The notes under the pieces are model-generated. The model ran no database searches, was not told the DNA's origin, and saw nothing but the letters and a program-made list of their open reading frames with translations. A stretch of 5,579 nt of DNA from a bacterium. GTDB lineage: Bacteria > Krumholzibacteriota > Krumholzibacteria > LZORAL124-64-63. Position numbers and translations under genes: made by a program. Positions 1 to 5,579 of this stretch are shown here, one piece after another. The stretch lies in contig VGXH01000152.1 of NCBI GenBank assembly GCA_016873405.1, positions 1 through 5,579 of the forward strand, written 5' to 3'. Within the stretch, counting starts at the first letter, position 1, and each line of letters opens with the position of its first letter.

Positions 1-10
1 CCCCGCGCGT

Positions 11-26
11 TGCAACGGCCATGCCA
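11..26 (-). promoter_or_regulatory. Sigma-54 (RpoN) promoter reading out of the window, probably for pilA
   Basis: The minus strand reads TGGCATG (26-20), four bases GCCG (19-16), then TTGCA (15-11). The sigma-54 consensus is TGGCACG-N4-TTGCA/T, so only one base of the -24 element differs, and the diagnostic GG-N10-GC spacing is exact (GG at 25-24, GC at 13-12). With C12 as -12, transcription would start one base beyond the window's left edge. It lies after pilR and points the same way. In Geobacter- and Myxococcus-type clusters the next gene is pilA, which is activated by PilR with RpoN. The promoter match is seen directly; pilA as its target is inference. Confidence 0.8.
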
Positions 27-51
27 GCCGACGCCTGCCGTGGACTGCTTT

Positions 52-78
52 GTAACCCGCTTCACGACCGCGGGTTAC
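52..78. repeat. Perfect 9-bp inverted repeat: candidate activator site or 3' hairpin
   Basis: The arms GTAACCCGC (52-60) and GCGGGTTAC (70-78) are exact reverse complements around a 9-nt spacer (61-69). It is the strongest dyad in the window and lies in non-coding DNA 101 bp after pilR. It is centred about 65 bp upstream of the start predicted from the sigma-54 promoter at 26-11. That makes it a candidate binding site for PilR or another regulator of the next gene. It could instead be a stem-loop at the 3' end of the pilR transcript, but neither strand has a T-tract after it, which argues against a standard intrinsic terminator. Confidence 0.6.
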
Positions 79-154
79 GTCTACCCCCCTCGGCGTCGTG
101 ATCCGCCCGACCGCCCCCTGCCCTGCACATTGCCCGCGGCGGCCGGAACGGACC

Positions 155-178
155 GTGCATCCGCGCGCCGGCGGACAC
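155..178 (-). repeat. Imperfect GC-rich hairpin just after the pilR stop
   Basis: On the plus strand, arms TCCGC (160-164) and GCGGA (171-175) pair, and an outer GTG (155-157) pairs with CAC (176-178) across a 2-nt bulge. On the pilR strand the structure begins 1 nt after the stop codon. No T-tract follows, so at most it would protect the 3' end or act in Rho-dependent ending. It may be chance in GC-rich DNA. Confidence 0.25.
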
Positions 179-179
179 C

Positions 180-1691
<1,512 letters not shown>

Positions 1692-1699
1692 GGTGCGGT

Positions 1700-1705
1700 C
1701 TCCTC
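1700..1705 (-). promoter_or_regulatory. Shine-Dalgarno of pilR
   Basis: The minus strand reads GAGGAG, then an 8-nt spacer (ACCGCACC), then ATG at 1691-1689. This supports the ATG start, which also places the receiver domain at the expected distance from the N-terminus. Confidence 0.7.
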
Positions 1706-1754
1706 GCTGGGGGGCGGTCGGCCGGGCGATTTGCAGGCTCCCGGCCGTTATCGA

Positions 1755-1769
1755 CCGCGTTTCGCGCGG
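1755..1769. repeat. Short hairpin CCGCG-N5-CGCGG upstream of pilR
   Basis: A 5-bp all-GC stem with loop TTTCG (plus strand), between the A/T-rich island and the pilR ribosome site. If transcription starts in the island, this would lie in the pilR leader. No T-tract adjoins it on the pilR strand. Chance occurrence is quite possible. Confidence 0.25.
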
Positions 1770-1831
1770 CTTGATGAGCTATTCTGCTTTTTTTGCACTT
1801 TTCAGATGTTCCGACCGGCGGCGCGCGGCGG

Positions 1832-1844
1832 GACGGAGTCCGTC
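1832..1844. repeat. Short dyad GACGGA-G-TCCGTC in the pilS-pilR gap
   Basis: Two perfect 6-base arms are separated by one base, so a folded RNA would have a 5-bp stem and a 3-nt loop. No T-tract follows on either strand, so it does not look like an intrinsic terminator. It begins about 50 bp after the pilS stop. In sequence this GC-rich such short dyads arise by chance, so the function is open. Confidence 0.3.
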
Positions 1845-1896
1845 GCGGGGCGGCCGACCGGGCGGCTGCCGGGAAGCGAACGCGGCGGTGGGCGGA

Positions 1897-3642
1897 TCAG
1901 ACCGGGTGCAGTTCGCGGCCCGGCGCCGGACCGGGAGCGCCCGCCGACGGCTTCGGCCCGGCGACCAGATCGGCGCCTGGCCAGCGGACGCGGAAGATGG
2001 CGCCGCCGCCGGGCGCGTCTTCGGCGCGGACGGTGCCGCCGTGCGCGGCCGCGATGCGGGCGACCACCGACAGGCCGAGCCCGGTGCCGCCCTCCTTGGT
2101 CGTCTTGAAGGGCAGGAAGAGGCTGTCGCGGATCTCGGCTTCGATGCCCGGGCCGTCGTCGGTCAGCGTCAACTCGAAGGACTCGCCGCCGTCGACCAGA
2201 TGCAGGCCGAGGCGCGCGCGCCCCTGGTAGCGCATCGCCTCGCAGGCGTTGATGGCCAGGTTGAGCGCCAGCTGCGTCAGCTGCCCCGGATCGGCCACCA
2301 GTTCCAGATCGCCGGGGGTCACCTCGGCCGAGAAGCGGACGTCGCCGCGCGCGGCAGCCACGTGCTGGCGCGCCAGCAGCAGGATCTCGTCCCGGAAGCC
2401 CGCGGCCGCGAAACGCCGGCGCGCCACGGGGGGCGTGCGCGAGTAGGCCAGGAAGTCGTTGATGATGGAGTTGACCCGCGCGCTCTCCTTGAGCACGAGA
2501 TCGAACAATTGCTGCTGGTAGCCCTCGAGCAGCAGTTCGCCGGACAGCATCTCGACCGAGCCCCGGATGCTTGCGAGCGGGTTGCGGATCTCGTGCGCGA
2601 TGCTGGCGGCCAACTCGCCGACGGCGGCCAGCCGGTCCGTCTCGCGCCGCCGCGCCGCCAGTTCCTTCTCCAGGGTCAGGTCCGTGAACACCGCCACGGC
2701 GCCGGTGATCTCGTCATGCGCGCCCGTCACGTGGCTGACGTTCAGGCCCACCGGCACCGATCGGCCCCGCGGCCGCAGCGTGATCTCGCCGCGCATGACC
2801 GGCGGGCCGCCCGCCGCGACCGGCAGCACGACCCGGGCCAGTTCATCCAGCCCGCCCTCGACCAGCGTGCCCAGCGGCGCCCCGAGCAGCGCCGTGTCCT
2901 CGCACCCGACGATGCGGCAGCCGGCGGGATTGACCCGCGTGATGATCCCGCGGGCATCGACGGTCAACAGGCCGCTGCGCAGGCAATCGAGGATGTCCCG
3001 CACCTCGCGCCGCGCCTGTTCGGCCTGCCGCCGGCTGCGCGCCTGTTCGCGGCGGCGGCGCTCCAGCCGCTCGGCCAGGTCGCCGCTGAGCAGGCCCACG
3101 ACCGTGAACACGACCACATGCAGCGCGGTCACGACGAACCGCCAGCCCTCCGCGAAATCCGCCCCGGCGGCGCCCCCGGCCGCGAGCCAGCCGAGGGCCA
3201 GCCCGGCGTGGCCCCCCGCCACCAGCACCGACGCCGAGGCCGCCACGATCAGCGCCCAGCGCCGGTCCAGGTAGGTCGCCGCGAACACGATCGGGACACA
3301 AGCTGCCAGAGGGATGACCGAGTACGGGCCGCCCGTGAAATGGACGAGCAGACCGACGGCCACGGTGTCGGACAGCACCTGGAACACCAGCAGCGGTCGT
3401 TGCCGCGCTCCGGCGACGAGCGCGGCCCAGCTGACGGCCAGCGAGGTCGCCAGCAGGCCCGAGCCCGCCAGCACGCCGGGCCGCGAGCTGCCGACGCCGC
3501 CGGCCAGGGCGGCCGCTCCCGCCACGCCGGCCACGACCGCGGCCAGCAGCAGGCGCCAGCGCAGCAGCCGCGCGGCCGGGTCGCGGAGCCCGGCGCCCTC
3601 CGCCGGCTCCGCGGCCCGGCCGCCGCGATCGGTCGCCGCCAA
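1897..3642 (-). CDS. pilS: Sensor histidine kinase PilS, six-span membrane type with PAS domain
   Basis: PilS is the membrane sensor kinase that phosphorylates (and can dephosphorylate) PilR to tune pilin expression; in Pseudomonas it senses pilin in the inner membrane. With the TTG start the product is 581 residues. Hydrophobic stretches at about 30-50, 57-78, 83-101, 107-125, 129-155 and 167-186 fit the six-span PilS sensor. A charged, coiled-coil-like linker (187-215) follows, then a PAS domain (about 213-325). The HisKA dimerisation domain has phospho-acceptor His350 in SIAHEIRNPLASI. The HATPase_c domain has an N box LALNLAINACEAM (458-470), G1 DDGPGI (495-500), F box FLPFKTTK (509-516) and G2 GTGLGL (519-524). 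All catalytic motifs are intact. The same frame stays open upstream into pilC to about 4605, but that part is antisense-free overlap in another frame and reads as Arg/Gly/Ala-rich nonsense. An NtrB/AtoS-like kinase would look similar; the pilC and pilR neighbours favour PilS. Confidence 0.92.
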   Translation of the reverse strand: MAATDRGGRAAEPAEGAGLRDPAARLLRWRLLLAAVVAGVAGAAALAGGVGSSRPGVLAGSGLLATSLAVSWAALVAGARQRPLLVFQVLSDTVAVGLLVHFTGGPYSVIPLAACVPIVFAATYLDRRWALIVAASASVLVAGGHAGLALGWLAAGGAAGADFAEGWRFVVTALHVVVFTVVGLLSGDLAERLERRRREQARSRRQAEQARREVRDILDCLRSGLLTVDARGIITRVNPAGCRIVGCEDTALLGAPLGTLVEGGLDELARVVLPVAAGGPPVMRGEITLRPRGRSVPVGLNVSHVTGAHDEITGAVAVFTDLTLEKELAARRRETDRLAAVGELAASIAHEIRNPLASIRGSVEMLSGELLLEGYQQQLFDLVLKESARVNSIINDFLAYSRTPPVARRRFAAAGFRDEILLLARQHVAAARGDVRFSAEVTPGDLELVADPGQLTQLALNLAINACEAMRYQGRARLGLHLVDGGESFELTLTDDGPGIEAEIRDSLFLPFKTTKEGGTGLGLSVVARIAAAHGGTVRAEDAPGGGAIFRVRWPGADLVAGPKPSAGAPGPAPGRELHPV

Positions 3643-3644
3643 GG

Positions 3645-4865
3645 TCAGCCTCCCACGACGTTCGCCATCTTGAACATCGGCAGGTACATCGCCACGAGCA
3701 TGCCGCCGACCATCGTGCCCATGACCACGATCATGATCGGCTCGATCGCCGCGGTCAGCGCCTCGACGGCCGCGTCGACTTCTTCGTCGTAGAAGTCGGC
3801 GATCTTGGCCAGCATCTCGTCCAGGGCGCCGGTCTGCTCGCCGATGCCGATCATCTGCACGACCATCGGCGGGAACACGCCGCTCTCGCGCAGGGGCTGC
3901 GCGATCGTCTCGCCCTGGCTGATGCTCTTGGCCGTCGCCTCGATGGCTTCCTGCATCACCTTGTTGCCCGCGGTGCGCGAGGTGATCTCCAGGCCCTGCA
4001 GGATCGGCACGCCGGAGCCGATCAGGGTGCCGAGCGTGCGCGTGAATCGCGCCACCGCCGATTTCCGGACGACGTTGCCGAGGATCGGGATGCGCATGGA
4101 CAGGCGGTCGGTCGCCCGCCGGCCGGCGACCGTCGCGCGATAGCGCTTGAAAGCCCAGGTGGCCAGCACCGAGCCTCCGCCCAGCGCCCACCAGTAGCCG
4201 CGGATGAAGTCCGAGATCCCCATGACGATCCGCGTGGGCGCCGGCAGCGTGCCGCCGAAGTCCGAAAACATCTTCGCGAAGACCGGGATCACGAACATGA
4301 GCATGAAGATGCAGGCGCCGCCGGCCACCGTCAGCACGATCACCGGATAGGTCATCGCGCCTTTGACCTTGCGCTGCAGGGCGTCGGCCTTCTCGAGGAA
4401 GACGGCCAGACGGCTGAGGATGACGTCCAGGATGCCGCCGGCCTCGCCGGCGGCGGTCATGTTCGAGTAGAGGTCGGAGAAGACACGGGGGTGCTTCTGC
4501 ATGGCCTCGGCCAGGGTCGAGCCGCTCTCCACGTCGGCGGTCACCTGCATGACCACTTCCTTGAAGTGCTTCTTGTCCAGCTGGCGGCCGAGCACGTCGA
4601 GGCACTGCACCAGCGGCAGGCCGGCGTTGACCATCGTGGCGAACTGGCGCGTGAAAACGGCCAGGTCCTTGACGCCCACGCCCTGCTTCTGGAGCAGTCC
4701 GCCCAACAGGGCCGACTTCTGCTTCTTGCGGACGGAGACGATGACCAGCCGGCGCTTACGCAGGTACTCGGTCACGGCGGCCTTGTCGAGCGCCTCGTAC
4801 TCGCCCGTCAGCACCTCGCCCTTGGCGGTCTTGCCGGTCCACTGGAATACGGTCGTCGCACTCAC
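3645..4865 (-). CDS. pilC: Type IV pilus inner-membrane platform protein PilC (GspF family)
   Basis: PilC is the polytopic inner-membrane protein that couples the extension and retraction ATPases to pilin insertion and removal. The 406-residue product is the normal family length. It opens with the PilC N-terminal region (FQWTGKTAKGEVLTGEYEA, 7-25). Two T2SSF domains follow, at about 69-192 (beginning VFTRQFATMVNAGLPL) and 272-394 (ARFTRTLGTLIGSGVPIL), each with the conserved GE-x-GG/TG-LD motif (140-147 and 342-349). Hydrophobic segments at about 172-198, 215-238 and 374-396 fit the usual three membrane spans. The GTG start is supported by a strong Shine-Dalgarno. The gene sits 13 bp after pilT and 2 bp before pilS, so it is almost surely in one operon with both. 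Against a GspF of a type II secretion system: the neighbours are pilT, pilS and pilR. No frameshift or missing segment is visible. Confidence 0.96.
   Translation of the reverse strand: MSATTVFQWTGKTAKGEVLTGEYEALDKAAVTEYLRKRRLVIVSVRKKQKSALLGGLLQKQGVGVKDLAVFTRQFATMVNAGLPLVQCLDVLGRQLDKKHFKEVVMQVTADVESGSTLAEAMQKHPRVFSDLYSNMTAAGEAGGILDVILSRLAVFLEKADALQRKVKGAMTYPVIVLTVAGGACIFMLMFVIPVFAKMFSDFGGTLPAPTRIVMGISDFIRGYWWALGGGSVLATWAFKRYRATVAGRRATDRLSMRIPILGNVVRKSAVARFTRTLGTLIGSGVPILQGLEITSRTAGNKVMQEAIEATAKSISQGETIAQPLRESGVFPPMVVQMIGIGEQTGALDEMLAKIADFYDEEVDAAVEALTAAIEPIMIVVMGTMVGGMLVAMYLPMFKMANVVGG
3649..3654 (-). promoter_or_regulatory. Shine-Dalgarno of pilS, inside the pilC 3' end
   Basis: The minus strand reads GGGAGG, then 6 nt (CTGACC), then TTG at 3642-3640. 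The motif overlaps the last pilC codons, and the pilC TGA (3647-3645) lies in the spacer. This spacing is why the TTG is chosen as the pilS start. The same reading frame has a CTG at 3648-3646, but it would leave no room for a ribosome site. The arrangement implies translational coupling of pilS to pilC. Confidence 0.7.
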
Positions 4866-4870
4866 GGGTG

Positions 4871-4877
4871 CCTCCCC
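4871..4877 (-). promoter_or_regulatory. Shine-Dalgarno of pilC
   Basis: The minus strand reads GGGGAGG followed by a 5-nt spacer (CACCC) and GTG. The site lies in the 13-bp gap directly after the pilT stop. It fixes the GTG at 4865-4863 as the pilC start and suggests that pilT and pilC are translated from one transcript. Confidence 0.8.
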
Positions 4878-4878
4878 T

Positions 4879-5579
4879 TCAGCGCAGGCCGGCGGGTTCG
4901 CCGAGCATCTGCATGAGCTCCGCCACGTCGCTGCTGCGGCTGAGCGCTTCGTCCATGGTGATCCACTTGTTCACGACCGCCTGGTGCAGCGACTGGTTCA
5001 TCGTCTGCATGCCGTGCTTCTGACCCGCCTGCATGAGGCCGTAGATCTGGTGCACCTTGTCGTCGCGGATGAGCGCCTTGATGGCCGGCGTGCAGACCAT
5101 GACCTCCAGCGCCAGCACGCGACCGGCGCCCTTGGCCCGCGGGATCAACTGCTGCGTGAGCACGCCGGACAGGCAGAACGAGAGCTGCGAGCGGATCTGG
5201 TTCTGCTGGCCGTTCGGGAAGACGTCCACGATGCGGTTGATCGTCTCGAAGGTGCTGTTGGTGTGAAGGGTCGCCAGCGCCAGGTGGCCCGTCTCCGCGA
5301 TCGTCAGGGCGGCGGCGATCGTCTCGCGGTCGCGCATCTCGCCGATCAGGATCACGTCCGGGTCCTGGCGCAGCACGTACTTGAGCGCGTCGGGGAAGCT
5401 CTTGGCGTCGCTGTTGACCTCGCGCTGGTTGACCACGCAGCCCTTGTGCTGGTGCACGAACTCGATCGGGTCCTCGATGGTGATGATGTGGCCCCGGCGC
5501 GCCGTGTTGATGGTGTCGACCATCGTCGCCAGCGTCGTCGACTTGCCGCTGCCGGTGGGACCGGTGACCAGCACCAAAA
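4879..5579 (-). CDS. pilT: Type IV pilus retraction ATPase PilT, 3' part (5' end outside window)
   Basis: PilT is the cytoplasmic hexameric ATPase that drives pilus disassembly and retraction, and so twitching motility. About 232 C-terminal residues are visible. Counting from the first complete codon (5577-5575), they show Walker A GPTGSGKST (6-14), the Asp box with IEDPIE (34-39), Walker B VILIGEMRD with catalytic Glu80, the His box GHLALATLHTNS (97-108) and the PilT-type C-terminal motif AIKALIRDDK (165-174). That last motif, followed by HQIYGLMQAGQKHGMQTM, separates PilT from PilB, as does the lack of the four-Cys zinc motif of PilB-type extension ATPases. The first complete codon is TTG and is an internal Leu, not a start. 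Family members are roughly 345-370 residues, so the N-terminal PAS-like domain, about a third of the protein, lies outside the window. The stop is TGA, 13 bp before pilC. PilT is certain at family level; a PilU-like paralogue is less likely given the pilC-pilS-pilR context. Confidence 0.95.
   Translation of the reverse strand, partial: LVLVTGPTGSGKSTTLATMVDTINTARRGHIITIEDPIEFVHQHKGCVVNQREVNSDAKSFPDALKYVLRQDPDVILIGEMRDRETIAAALTIAETGHLALATLHTNSTFETINRIVDVFPNGQQNQIRSQLSFCLSGVLTQQLIPRAKGAGRVLALEVMVCTPAIKALIRDDKVHQIYGLMQAGQKHGMQTMNQSLHQAVVNKWITMDEALSRSSDVAELMQMLGEPAGLR

Larger units (their letters stand above)
1692..1896 (-). other. 205-bp non-coding gap between pilS and pilR
   Basis: No convincing reading frame or RNA gene is seen here. 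The gap is GC-rich except for an A/T-rich island at about 1771-1810. On the minus strand the island contains seven A residues (1794-1788) flanked by TGC/GCA. It is the only clearly A/T-rich stretch in the window and is the likeliest place for a separate pilR promoter. However, I could not match convincing -35/-10 hexamers, nor a GG-N10-GC sigma-54 element. Two short inverted repeats are listed separately. Most pilSR pairs are packed tightly, so a gap of this size is somewhat unusual. Confidence 0.55.

Noticed and set aside
52..78. Rho-independent terminator after pilR
   Set aside because: The stem is strong, but on the pilR strand it is followed by AAAGCAG and on the plus strand by GTCTACC, so the required T-tract is absent in both directions. 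It is kept as an unassigned dyad.
1785..1797. Sigma-54-like TTTGCAC near the T-tract in the pilS-pilR gap
   Set aside because: No GG lies 10 bp before the GC on either strand, so the -24/-12 spacing fails.
3643..4605. Possible 902-residue fusion protein extending pilS upstream through pilC
   Set aside because: The frame is open only because of GC bias. This part reads as Arg/Gly/Ala/Asp-rich nonsense, while the overlapping frame encodes a full-length PilC, and a proper ribosome site precedes the TTG at 3642.
5575..5577. Start codon for a short pilT
   Set aside because: The codon is TTG and encodes the Leu that normally precedes VLVTGPTGSGKS in PilT. The reading frame continues past the window edge, so this is a partial gene rather than a short one.

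Overview
The window comes from a GC-rich Gram-negative bacterium. It carries one head-to-tail block of type IV pilus genes, all on the minus strand. Reading 5'->3' on that strand, the order is the 3' part of pilT (retraction ATPase), pilC (inner-membrane platform protein), pilS (membrane sensor histidine kinase) and pilR (sigma-54-dependent response regulator). The order pilT-pilC-pilS-pilR is the one known from the Myxococcus/Geobacter-type pil clusters, where pilB lies upstream and pilA downstream. The strongly GC3-biased codon use and the use of GTG and TTG starts suit a high-GC lineage such as Myxococcota, Desulfobacterota or a related candidate phylum. The phylum cannot be fixed from these genes alone.

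Layout by plus coordinates, right to left. 5579-4879 is pilT, cut by the window edge just before its Walker A motif. 4865-3645 is complete pilC, 13 bp after pilT. 3642-1897 is complete pilS, starting at a TTG only 2 bp after pilC, with its Shine-Dalgarno inside the last pilC codons. 1896-1692 is a 205-bp non-coding gap with an A/T-rich island. 1691-180 is complete pilR (ATG). 179-1 is non-coding and looks regulatory.

Functionally, PilT and PilC belong to the pilus motor: PilT powers retraction and PilC is the membrane platform. PilS and PilR are the two-component system that controls the major pilin gene through sigma-54. The most informative non-coding element is at the left edge. On the minus strand at 26-11 there is a near-consensus sigma-54 promoter, TGGCATG-N4-TTGCA, whose predicted start site falls at the first base outside the window. 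About 26 bp upstream of it is a perfect 9-bp inverted repeat with a 9-nt spacer (52-78). Together these predict that the next gene outside the window, probably pilA, is under PilR/RpoN control.

No mobile elements, CRISPR arrays, tRNA or rRNA genes were seen. The system is a known one. The unusual points are the promoter/dyad arrangement, a 50-residue tail on PilR, a non-canonical KHC sequence in the PilR receiver domain, and the pilS-pilR gap.
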